Shown here: piece by piece, positions 11,001 to 15,729 of the stretch
Layout of the letters: every line of letters begins with the position of its first letter
Position numbering within the stretch: position 1 is the stretch's first letter
Source: a virus
IMG/VR virus record: IMGVR_UViG_3300031569_000027
Location: 1-29,934 of that record
DNA length: 29,934 nucleotides
Reading direction: 5' to 3' (one strand)
Made by a program: the position numbers and the translations under genes
Notes under the pieces: model-generated
Told to the model about the DNA's origin: nothing
The model's database searches: none
Seen by the model: only the letters and a program-made list of their open reading frames with translations

Positions 11001-13649
11001 ACATCTGGTACTTCGGGTTCTTCTGGTTCATCTGGAACTTCTGGTTCAACTGGTACTGATGGTACTTCTGGAACAAGCGGTAGTAGTGGTTCATCTGGTT
11101 CTTCTGGAACGAGTGGAAGTAGTGGTTCTTCTGGAACGAGTGGAAGTAGTGGTTCTTCTGGGACAAGTGGAACATCAGGTTCGTCTGGACAAGATGGAAC
11201 GTTATTCGGAAGTAGTGGTACATCTGGTACATCTGGTTCTTCTGGAAGTACTGGTTCAGCTGGTAGTAGTGGTACATCTGGTTCGTCTGGTTCTTCTGGA
11301 GTTGATGGAACCTTCTTTGGTTCATCTGGAACTTCTGGTACATCTGGTTCTTCTGGTTCTTCTGGTACATCTGGTTCTTCTGGTAGTAGTGGTACATCTG
11401 GTTCTTCTGGAGTTGATGGAACCTTCTTTGGTTCATCAGGTTCATCTGGAACATCTGGTTCTTCTGGATTGGGTACGGATGGTTCATCTGGTTCATCAGG
11501 TACTTCTGGAACTTCTGGTTCAAGCGGACAGGATGGAACATTCTTTGGAAGTAGTGGTACTTCAGGCGCAACTGGTACATCTGGTTCTACTGGTACGAGT
11601 GGGGAGAGTGGTTCTTCTGGAACTTCTGGTTCATCTGGAGCTGATGGAACTTTATTTGGAAGTAGTGGAACTTCTGGTACATCTGGTAGTAGTGGTTCTT
11701 CTGGAACTTCTGGTTCTTCTGGTTCATCTGGAACTTCTGGTTCATCTGGACAAGATGGAACATTCTTTGGTTCATCAGGTTCGTCTGGAACAAGTGGGAG
11801 TAGTGGTTCATCTGGTACGTCTGGTTTAGGTAGTAATGGTACATCTGGTATAAGTGGTACATCTGGACAAGATGGAACATTCTTTGGTAGTAGTGGTTCT
11901 TCTGGTATAAGTGGTACATCGGGTTCTTCTGGTTCTACTGGTACTGGTGGTAGTAGTGGTTCTTCTGGAACATCTGGAACATCTGGGCAAGATGGTACAA
12001 TGTTTGGAAGTAGTGGTTCATCTGGGACATCTGGTTCATCTGGTTCTTCTGGAACATCTGGATTAGGGAGTAATGGAACATCTGGTGTTAGTGGAACATC
12101 TGGACAAGATGGAACATTATTCGGTAGTAGTGGTTCTTCTGGAACTGCTGGAATATCTGGTTCATCTGGTACATCTGGATTAGGAACCGATGGTTCTTCT
12201 GGTACTTCTGGAGTTGATGGAACATTCTTTGGTTCATCAGGTTCGTCTGGTACATCTGGTTCTTCTGGTAGTAGTGGAACTTCTGGAGAGGGTACATCTG
12301 GTTCGTCTGGTTCATCTGGACAAGATGGAACATTCTTTGGTTCATCCGGTTCTTCTGGAACGAGTGGAAGTAGTGGTTCTTCTGGAACGTCTGGATTGGG
12401 TAGTAGTGGTTCTTCTGGTACATCTGGGCAAGATGGAACATTATTCGGTAGTAGTGGTTCTTCTGGAGCAACTGGAACATCTGGTAGTAGTGGTTCTTCT
12501 GGAACTTCTGGAGAGGGAACATCTGGTACTTCTGGTTCTTCTGGACAGGATGGTACATTATTTGGTAGTAGTGGTTCTTCTGGAACATCTGGTGAAAGTG
12601 GTTCTTCTGGAACTTCTGGATTGGGAAGTTCTGGTACGTCTGGTTCATCTGGATTGGATGGTACAATGTTTGGAAGTAGTGGTTCTTCTGGAGTAAACGG
12701 AACATCTGGTTCAACTGGTGTTAATGGTTCAAATGGTACATCAGCAGAAGGTTCAAATGGAACATCTGGGGCCTCTGGAACAAGTGGTGTTGATGGTACA
12801 ATGTTTGGAAGCAGTGGTTCTTCTGGAGCAAACGGAACATCTGGAAGTAGTGGTTCTTCTGGTACATCAGCAGAAGGTTCAAATGGAACATCTGGGGCTA
12901 CTGGAACATCTGGATTAGATGGAACTTTATTTGGTTCGTCTGGTTCGTCTGGTACTAGTGGTGATAGTGGTTCATCGGGTACTTCAGCTGGTGGTTCTAA
13001 TGGTAGTAGTGGTACATCTGGATTAGATGGAACATTATTCGGTTCATCTGGTTCATCAGGTGTAAGTGGAACTTCAGGTTCTTCTGGTTCTTCTGGTACT
13101 TCTGGTAGTAGTGGTTCTTCTGGTGAATCAATATTTTTAAATGGTATTACTGATGATGGTGTAGTTCGCTGGGATAATACAAATACATATCAATACGTTG
13201 ATACTGATTTAGTTTACGATGGTTCTGAATTGAGTTTAACTGGTAACCTTACTGCAACTGGTAATGTATCTGGAGTTAACTTAATAGCAAGTGGTGAAGT
13301 TAGTGGTTCTACATCAATCTATACTAAAAACTTTGTTGAACTTTATTCAACATTGGGAACTGGTGGTAGTACATCAATTGATTTAACATCAGCAAATAAT
13401 TTTGAATATACTGTAAACGCAACTTCTACAATAGCATTCACAAACTCACCAACGGCTCCAAAAGCATTTGGATTTACATTGGTATTAAACAATGGTGGTT
13501 CACAGGCGATAACGTGGCCAACTGGTACATTATGGGCAGGTGGAATTGCACCGGCATTAACTGCTAGTGGAACGGATATCTTGGTATTCTATACTTATGA
13601 TGGAGGGGTAAGTTATTACGGATTCCTAACGGCAGTAAATTTAAGTTAA
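2028..13649 (+). CDS. Giant collagen-like tail fibre with cupredoxin-like insert
   Basis: This gene encodes 3873 residues. The start ATG at 2028 has no strong Shine-Dalgarno and lies 22 bases after the previous stop. Visible order: N-terminal region with DDRYEYLSLQEAEPNLG (1-70), probably the virion anchor; about 28 repeats ending in GSGxxLFxIP (75-2015); a VTIVHNFDVEYPIVQVYE beta domain (about 2070-2135); three TASYALNA-type repeats (2190-2290); Gly-X-Y tract I (2347-2537); cupredoxin-like domain (about 2543-2645) with H2583, C2632, H2635 and M2638; Gly-X-Y tract II (2649-3699); and a fibre-tip-like C-terminus (3700-3873) with AITWPTGTLWAGG and VFYTYDGG motifs seen in many marine phage fibres. 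The protein should sit on the virion surface and bind the host. Length is extreme for a phage fibre. Trimer formation is inferred. Whether it is a long fibre or a decoration fibre cannot be decided here. Confidence 0.88.
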   Translation: MSQLLSGKVRVVRPQDVSDDRYEYLSLQEAEPNLGIPLSGSIASGSVALIASDVDGNRLFITKIQLEEFSGSFSGSFAGDGSELNNLPFSSQLISGSASASIAPNTGFLVNVSSSFDGDVDVNGDVRVTGDLYVDDRIVAREILVEIVSSSIIFSSGSNKFGNTPDDLQEFTGSVGMNGSLNVEGDISTTNVTASIVSSSLFIGDGSQLFNLPAAEQSSRIADGVVSASVDNETGFIVISKESGSQFTGSLFVSGGISLGSGSVFSGSGANLFDIPKAALTPDALLSSFITSGSVTASVDPNFGFKLEGTDRAEFSSSLFVSGGVSLGSGSTFSGSGADLFDIPRSALTQDALLSNVIVSGSVTASVSPNEGLVVTSIESGSTFFGDIKLQSGSFSGSGANLFNIPRSAITEDADLSTFITSGSVTASVTPDDGFVVTSIESGSTFFGDVRVESGSTFSGSGANLFDIPRSAFTGDAFRIASGSVTASVTPESGFVVTALESGSTFFGEVRVESGSAFSGSGENLFNIPRSALTPDALLSTELVSGSVTASVTPDDGFVVTSLESGSKFFGDVELSSGSIFSGSGERLFDIPRSALTKDALLSTEIVTGSITASVTPEGGFVVTSVESGSTFLGEVRVESGSSFSGSGANLFNIPRSALTEDADLSTFIVSGSVTASVTPEDGFVVTSLVSGSTFFGDVRVQSGSSFSGSGANLEDIPFSALSDETQDAFLSTFAGDSKRLITGSIAVSVDLNKGFVVKSAESGSEFTGSVNISDSISASLFLGDGAGLFNIPQSALTEDAVRISSGSVTASVDSGFGFVVNSSEFGSVFSGSLNIDSSVSASGFIGSGRDLTDIVAVQLVSGAVIAKVTPDSGFTVASNINGSTFTGSILSTTSITAGTFVSASSFKGSGAELTDIVITEIVSGAVSANVAPNEGFVVTSAESGSTFVGSVDIDGLVTVTNSINIAGNVSSSMFTGSGAGLFDIPRSALTEEALQISEIVSGSITASVTPEGGFVVTSVESGSTFIGEVSMDNVLTISDTLVVDASTITAGVNKFFSGSGAGLFEIPRSALTEDALLSTEIATGSITASVTPQGGFIVTSIVSGSTFSGSVFLSSGSFFSGSGEKLFNIPKSAISDLDTSLIFSGSVSASARPSTGFTVTSIESGSTFLGEVRVESGSSFSGSGENLFDIPKSAISDLDSSLIFSGSVTASVEPTDGFIVTSIVSGSTFFGDIKLQTGSFSGSGAKLFDIPRTALTPDALISTLITSGSATASISPNFGFVVNTSSSIEGDLTVDNDLYVGGAINATELNVTFINSEVIYSSGSNQFGDSVTDRQEFTGSINVSGSLNVDDGIISGDGSGLFNIPQSALTEAATLIASGSVTASVSPESGFTVESEGSGSQFTGSVSITGSVDISNDLTITGDLVVTNDVTANIINAEQYSGSFFSGSGRDLFDIPFSNLTGDAFQIVSGSVTASVAPNKGFIVTSIDSGSTFTGSLFISGGIEINSGSSFSGSGENLFNIPLAAFTPDAQDAIDAILSFEAGRISTGSVTASVDVERGFIVESVISGSEFTGSLFISGGIEINSGSTFSGSGSDLFDIPLSALSQEAINALISTEIKSGSVTASVAPDTGFVVTSIESGSTFTGSVDISGSISASLFQGDGSGLTNIQLANLSLEINKITSGSVTASVEPNEGFVVTSLDSGSTFTGSVDVSGSFTVAGGIITGDGSGITNIDLANLSIDASSIFTGSVTASVKEDGRFIVEDSTNGVKSEFSGSVFVSESVIARAFIGDGSQITNVQAAASPKIASGSATASVASGEFFIVNAGSGSQFTGSVNFSSSISASLYEGDGGGLFNIPLDALEDLELSLINSGSGFAEVDPERLLVNVPITASRYDGDGSGLFNIPAESLQDLKLDKIESGSAEAIISPDKGLVINVGVSVSQSLSVSGGLFITGSDVIAASGSTFIGDGSGLSNINIANLAFETSLLESGSATAEISPNLGLQINTSASISGGLSVEKNIYSPIINGGQITGSLYGGYYGEGDAVDRDILIYDDARSKYVPVPESTPTIAEPFTNVTEVTIVHNFDVEYPIVQVYETGSNGMIIPQAIEPLNSNSIKVTFSGLTSGHVVVGSGGSKISGAVSGDNVIGIVPSASRASSALIADTATNVAGLDSASIALLNNLENFVLNEQTASMTVLSSSFALTASYALNAASSDSSGDISSDITASMSVATASYSHYALTASYALNAGEAGGGGDLTSAQTASMYVYSSSFSSIAEFALNAGGSGAGFPFEGYAELTGSLDISGSLIITGSTFIQNLESGSSDFVVTYNETTGRLEKRDIEAAQGADGSSGSSGTSGTSGSSGSSGTSGSSGTSGSNGTSGSSGTSGSSGTSGTSGSSGTSGTSGSSGTSGSSGSSGSSGSSGSSGTSGSSGTSGTSGTSGTSGSSGTSGSSGSSGSSGSSGSSGTTGSAGSSGSSGSSGSSGSGGTSGSSGSSGSSGSSGSSGTSGSSGSTGSAGSSGTSGSSGSSGSSGTTGREGGRLYSVTNNGFDYEFDGYAGTFPTLTLVRGELYYFDVSGVSSSHPFAIRLETGVTDVVDGTDNNDTNIGKYGTDVLIKYRVPEDAPNSIVYQCVNHSSMIGTLSIVNKHGTSGTSGSSGSSGSSGTSGSSGTSGSSGTSGSSGTAGSSGTSGSSGTSGSSGTTGTSGSSGSSGSSGTAGSSGTSGTSGSSGSSGTSGSSGSSGTSGSSGSSGSSGTSGSSGSSGSSGSSGSSGTSGSSGSTGSAGSSGSSGSGGTSGSSGSSGSSGSSGTSGSSGLSGTDGTSGSSGSSGSSGLSGTSGTSGSSGTSGTSGTSGDAGSSGTSGTSGTSGSSGTSGSSGTSGTSGSSGTSGEAGSSGTSGSSGTSGTSGSSGTSGSSGSSGTSGTSGSNGTSGTSGSSGSSGTSGTSGSSGSSGSSGTSGSNGTSGTSGSSGSTGTDGTSGTSGSSGSSGSTGTSGTSGSSGSSGTSGSTGTDGTSGTSGSSGSSGSSGTSGSSGSSGTSGSSGSSGTSGTSGSSGQDGTLFGSSGTSGTSGSSGSTGSAGSSGTSGSSGSSGVDGTFFGSSGTSGTSGSSGSSGTSGSSGSSGTSGSSGVDGTFFGSSGSSGTSGSSGLGTDGSSGSSGTSGTSGSSGQDGTFFGSSGTSGATGTSGSTGTSGESGSSGTSGSSGADGTLFGSSGTSGTSGSSGSSGTSGSSGSSGTSGSSGQDGTFFGSSGSSGTSGSSGSSGTSGLGSNGTSGISGTSGQDGTFFGSSGSSGISGTSGSSGSTGTGGSSGSSGTSGTSGQDGTMFGSSGSSGTSGSSGSSGTSGLGSNGTSGVSGTSGQDGTLFGSSGSSGTAGISGSSGTSGLGTDGSSGTSGVDGTFFGSSGSSGTSGSSGSSGTSGEGTSGSSGSSGQDGTFFGSSGSSGTSGSSGSSGTSGLGSSGSSGTSGQDGTLFGSSGSSGATGTSGSSGSSGTSGEGTSGTSGSSGQDGTLFGSSGSSGTSGESGSSGTSGLGSSGTSGSSGLDGTMFGSSGSSGVNGTSGSTGVNGSNGTSAEGSNGTSGASGTSGVDGTMFGSSGSSGANGTSGSSGSSGTSAEGSNGTSGATGTSGLDGTLFGSSGSSGTSGDSGSSGTSAGGSNGSSGTSGLDGTLFGSSGSSGVSGTSGSSGSSGTSGSSGSSGESIFLNGITDDGVVRWDNTNTYQYVDTDLVYDGSELSLTGNLTATGNVSGVNLIASGEVSGSTSIYTKNFVELYSTLGTGGSTSIDLTSANNFEYTVNATSTIAFTNSPTAPKAFGFTLVLNNGGSQAITWPTGTLWAGGIAPALTASGTDILVFYTYDGGVSYYGFLTAVNLS
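2247..8076 (+). repeat. About 28 beta-fibre repeats (GSVTASV / LFxIP units)
   Basis: This is an imperfect tandem array within the first giant fibre gene. A typical unit reads SGSVTASVTPxxGFVVTS, then ESGSTFFGDV, then FSGSGANLFDIPRSALT. I counted 28 occurrences of the LFxIP landmark or its variants (LTDIV, LTNIQ, ITNID, ITNVQ, LSNIN). Units between about 3000 and 4200 are very similar at the DNA level; the outer ones are more divergent. Spacing varies from about 50 to 110 residues because extra GSLxVSG strand segments are present in some units. Two related units occur at the start of the second giant fibre gene (about 16010-16260). Confidence 0.9.
9066..9638 (+). repeat. Collagen-like Gly-X-Y tract I (about 191 residues)
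   Basis: Gly occupies every third residue. X is almost always Ser or Thr and Y is almost always Ser. There is no proline. The DNA is built from GGT/GGA plus TCT, TCA, AGT, ACA and ACT codons. The tract ends in GTTGREGG just before the cupredoxin-like insert. Confidence 0.95.
9551..11284 (+). repeat. Exact dispersed direct repeats within the collagen-like tract
   Basis: A 30-base core encoding GSSGSTGSAG is present exactly at 9552-9581, 10350-10379 and 11235-11264. Copies 1 and 2 are identical over 42 bases (9540-9581 and 10338-10379). Copies 1 and 3 are identical over 51 bases (9551-9601 and 11234-11284). The offsets are 798 and 1683 bases, both multiples of three. The cupredoxin-like segment lies between copies 1 and 2. 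Confidence 0.85.
9639..9971 (+). other. Cupredoxin-like domain coding segment
   Basis: This non-repetitive stretch of about 110 residues separates the two Gly-X-Y tracts. It reads as a single beta domain: GELYYFDVSG, then SSSHPFAI (His codon at 9774), and later YQCVNHSSMIG with Cys at 9921, His at 9930 and Met at 9939. His, then Cys-x2-His-x2-Met, is the ligand set of type-1 copper proteins, and the spacing matches the short amicyanin loop. Similar YxCxxHSxMGG domains are known to me from marine phage structural proteins. Copper binding is inferred, not shown. Confidence 0.75.
9972..13124 (+). repeat. Collagen-like Gly-X-Y tract II (about 1051 residues)
   Basis: This is the second and longer Gly-(Ser/Thr)-Ser tract of the first giant fibre. 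The first 1.2 kb is nearly pure triplets. From 11187 onward it becomes a higher-order array marked by DGT(L/F/M)FGSSG (see the separate entry). It ends at GES before the C-terminal domain. It lacks proline and is very rich in hydroxyl residues. Confidence 0.95.
11187..13043 (+). repeat. 17-unit higher-order array with DGTxFG register breaks
   Basis: Seventeen copies of (Q/V/L/A)DGT(L/F/M)FG are spaced on average about 38 residues apart. The first Gly codon is at 11187 and the last motif ends at 13043. Each GTxFG puts four residues in one Gly repeat, a +1 shift. In 11 units a two-residue step (GLG, GEG) or a five-residue step (GTSAE or GTSAG before GSN) supplies a -1 shift. Units near 11290 and 11410 share a 38-base exact stretch, which indicates recent duplication. 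Confidence 0.9.
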
Positions 13650-13669
13650 AAGGGTAATAGTTATGAATT

Positions 13670-14545
13670 ATGAGTATAGCAAGGAGATTAATAGCATCAT
13701 CAGGAGGAGGAGAAGTGGAACCATTTAAATTTCAACTAACAGTATCCGCTGGTCAAACCTATGGATTACCATTATTCTCAGTAGCTGGTACTCAACCTAA
13801 CATTATAGTAGATTGGGGTGATAGTTCTGAAAGTACTGTAACAGATGTAAATGATGCAAATCGCTTTCATACATATACATCTGGTGGAACTTATACAGTT
13901 TCAATCATCGGTTCATTACCTGGATTTAGAGTAGATAACGATACCTATAAATTATTATATAGTGCAATATTGGAATGGGGTAATGTTGGACTTCGTAGTT
14001 TAAATTTCTACGGATGTGTAAACATAACATCAATACCATCTGCAACGAATGGATTAAGTAGGGTAACTCAATGGAACAATACATTTAGAGGTACAAGTAT
14101 AACATCGATACCATCTGGTTTATTTGCTTTTTCAACATCTGCATATGAATTTGTGGATACTTTCTCATTTACAAAGATAACATCAGTTCCTAACAATTTA
14201 TTTGATAATAATACGGGTGTATCTTCATTTGCATCTACATTCAATGCATGTACATCTTTAATAAGTGTACCAAATGAGTTGTTTAGATATAATACAACTG
14301 TAATTAACTTTTCATCAACATTCAGAAACAATAGAGCATTAACAAATATACCAACATTTCAGTATAATACAAATGTTAGTATCTTTTTGAATATATTTAA
14401 TATGTCATCGACTAATAATGGTTCCTCAAATTGGGGAACTGTTGAAGCATTATGGAGTAGAAACCCTGAACCTTTAGGTGTAAACGCATTTAACAATTGT
14501 ACTGGGGTAACGAATTACAATGCAATACCTATAAATTGGAAATAA
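13670..14545 (+). CDS. PKD-like plus leucine-rich-repeat-like protein, probable adhesin
   Basis: This gene encodes 291 residues, starting 20 bases after the first giant fibre gene. After a short N-terminus (MSIARRLIASSGGG), residues about 18-82 look like a PKD/Ig fold: IIVDWGDSSE at 45-54 and HTYTSGGTYTVSI at 67-79 are the classic PKD WGD and Y-x-x-G-x-Y-x-V landmarks. Residues about 105-240 hold roughly 25-residue repeats such as ITSVPNNLFDNNT, then FASTFNACTSL, then ISVPNELFRYNT, resembling BspA-like or DUF285-type leucine-rich repeats. Both folds are common in surface adhesins. The place between two fibre genes suggests a fibre-tip or receptor-binding accessory, which is inference. Start choice: AAAAGGG at 13648-13654 is 15 bases away, rather far, but the other nearby ATG (13663) gives only a 21-residue frame. 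Confidence 0.75.
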   Translation: MSIARRLIASSGGGEVEPFKFQLTVSAGQTYGLPLFSVAGTQPNIIVDWGDSSESTVTDVNDANRFHTYTSGGTYTVSIIGSLPGFRVDNDTYKLLYSAILEWGNVGLRSLNFYGCVNITSIPSATNGLSRVTQWNNTFRGTSITSIPSGLFAFSTSAYEFVDTFSFTKITSVPNNLFDNNTGVSSFASTFNACTSLISVPNELFRYNTTVINFSSTFRNNRALTNIPTFQYNTNVSIFLNIFNMSSTNNGSSNWGTVEALWSRNPEPLGVNAFNNCTGVTNYNAIPINWK

Positions 14546-14547
14546 TT

Positions 14548-14997
14548 ATGTATTTAAAGATAGACAACGAAAATATAATATATCCATATACAATTAGTGA
14601 TTTAAAAGCTGAAAATAGTAATATAAGCTTCCCTGCATCACTTACCAATGATTCTTTGGAAGATTTTAACGTATATCCAGTCACTTCAATAGATTGTGGT
14701 AGTGATTATACAAAAAACTACGAAGAGGATACTCCGATACTATCTGGTTCGGTGTATATCCAAGTTTGGAACGAAACAAACGCTTCAGATGAGGAAATTT
14801 CAACAAAAGTTGAAGAAAAATGGGGTGAAGTTAGAGATTTAAGAGATACTTTACTTACACAATCGGATTGGACTCAATTCCAAGACTCACCCATAACAGG
14901 CTCTTCATTAACTGATTGGCAAACTTATAGACAATCATTAAGAGATATAACATCAGACGATAATCCATTTTCTTTAAGCTGGCCTGCTCGACCTTAG
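14548..14997 (+). CDS. Probable tail-fibre assembly chaperone (Phage_tail_APC-like)
   Basis: This gene encodes 149 residues. The ATG at 14548 is 2 bases after the preceding stop and follows TTGGAAATAATT, a fair Shine-Dalgarno. An in-frame upstream extension to 14497 would overlap the previous gene and lacks an ATG, so I reject it. The C-terminus carries the hallmark of phage tail assembly chaperones: RDLRDTLLTQSDWTQ (96-110), DSP, WQTYRQSLRDI (124-134) and a terminal WPARP. The N-terminal half (YLKIDNENIIYPYTISDLKA) is a small beta domain also seen in such proteins. It should help fold or trimerise one of the adjacent fibres and is probably not in the mature virion. Family assignment is from motif recall; the specific partner is unknown. 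Confidence 0.75.
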   Translation: MYLKIDNENIIYPYTISDLKAENSNISFPASLTNDSLEDFNVYPVTSIDCGSDYTKNYEEDTPILSGSVYIQVWNETNASDEEISTKVEEKWGEVRDLRDTLLTQSDWTQFQDSPITGSSLTDWQTYRQSLRDITSDDNPFSLSWPARP

Positions 14998-15053
14998 AAG
15001 GTAAAAGATAAATACTTTATATTTATATCTAAATAGAATAGATTTAAAGTAAT
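14998..15053 (+). promoter_or_regulatory. Candidate late promoter region
   Basis: This 56-base gap is very AT-rich. GATAAATA followed by CT at 15007-15016 differs by one base from the T4 late promoter box TATAAATA and would give a leader of about 30 bases. A second possible box, CTAAATAG at 15029-15036, resembles late boxes reported for T4-like cyanophages. ATATTTATA lies between them at 15019-15027. No clear Shine-Dalgarno precedes the ATG at 15054. Confidence 0.35.
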
Positions 15054-15374
15054 ATGAGAATAGACTCACCAAGTTTTTCGGGTTCAATTAACCAAGCACC
15101 ATCGGCCTACGCTGATTTGAGTGGTTCATTTACTGGTTCCTTTACTGGAAGTTTTAAGGGTGATATATCAGTAGATACTGCTGAATTTACTAACCTAAGT
15201 GTAAAGGATTCCATTCAATTGGGATATGAGAAAGATGATACTACTGAATTTGTATTAGTATCAAGCGGTTCAATTGCTCTTTCTGGTTCAATCGAACTTC
15301 AAGGAGGTTCATATAATGTGGATGGGGTAAGTGTGTTAGATTCAGCAATCGCATTCGCAATAGCATTAGGATAA
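15054..15374 (+). CDS. Small fibre-like structural protein
   Basis: This gene encodes 106 residues and is not a named family to me. It begins MRIDSPSFSGSINQAPSAYA, followed by GSFTGSFTGSFKGD, the same Gly-Ser-Phe strand motif used near the N-termini of both giant fibres (GSFSGSFAGD and GSFSGSFEGD). It then has a beta-rich middle (FVLVSSGSIALSGSIELQGG) and a hydrophobic Ala/Ile-rich end (SAIAFAIALG). It lies 10 bases before the next gene, so it is probably co-transcribed with the second giant fibre. It may be a short fibre component or an adaptor to the fibre. No transmembrane or signal features are convincing. Confidence 0.65.
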   Translation: MRIDSPSFSGSINQAPSAYADLSGSFTGSFTGSFKGDISVDTAEFTNLSVKDSIQLGYEKDDTTEFVLVSSGSIALSGSIELQGGSYNVDGVSVLDSAIAFAIALG

Positions 15375-15384
15375 AATATAAAAT

Positions 15385-15717
15385 ATGGCAAATACATTTA
15401 AAAATAGTATAGTAGGACCTGCTGGAACCAGTGGGTTATCAGTTTACGCATGTCCATCGGCAACATCTGCAACTGTGATTGGTGTAAATGTGGCTAATAT
15501 TGTATCACAAAACATCGAAGTTGATGTTGAGATAACTGATAATTCAGCCGGAGTGACAAAATATTTAGTAAAGGGGGCAACACTTCCACAAGGTTCATCA
15601 ACTATTTTAGTTGGTGGAGAGCAAAAAGTAGTATTAGAAGCAAATGATTCTATTACTGTAACATCTTCTGTGAATTCATCAGTAGATGTTGTAGTATCAG
15701 TATTAGAAATTACATAA
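15385..15717 (+). CDS. Small beta-sandwich structural protein, paralogue of 1139-2005
   Basis: This gene encodes 110 residues starting 10 bases after the previous stop. It appears all-beta, with alternating Val/Ile strands (VIGVNVANI, IEVDVEITDN, KVVLEANDSITVTS, VDVVVSVLEIT). It aligns end to end with the two outer parts of the 288-residue protein at 1139-2005 but lacks that protein's insert of about 180 residues. A compact beta-sandwich with such neighbours suggests a fibre, baseplate or decoration protein. No enzyme motif was seen. The ribosome binding site is weak (only AT-rich sequence precedes the ATG), so translational coupling to the upstream gene is possible. Confidence 0.65.
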   Translation: MANTFKNSIVGPAGTSGLSVYACPSATSATVIGVNVANIVSQNIEVDVEITDNSAGVTKYLVKGATLPQGSSTILVGGEQKVVLEANDSITVTSSVNSSVDVVVSVLEIT

Positions 15718-15729
15718 AGATAACGGTTA

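Noticed and set aside
10528-11829. Long + strand shifted frame with Leu/Val/His-rich repeats
   Set aside because: It is a frame shift of the Gly-X-Y tract; it is low complexity and fully inside the fibre gene.
9066-13124. Possible CRISPR array because of dense short repeats
   Set aside because: Repeats are codon-phased, of variable spacing, without unique spacers, and translate to a continuous Gly-X-Y protein.
13125-13649. Possible diversity-generating retroelement variable region at the fibre C-terminus
   Set aside because: No reverse transcriptase, no template repeat and no adenine-biased variable patch were seen nearby; the whole element would have to lie outside the window.
13663-13728. 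Short frame from ATG 13663, better spaced to the AAAAGGG than the chosen start
   Set aside because: It gives only 21 residues (MNYEYSKEINS...) with no recognisable feature and overlaps the PKD gene in another frame.
14497-14547. N-terminal extension of the assembly chaperone upstream of ATG 14548
   Set aside because: It would use a non-ATG start inside the previous gene; the ATG at 14548 has a Shine-Dalgarno and fits the family's N-terminus.
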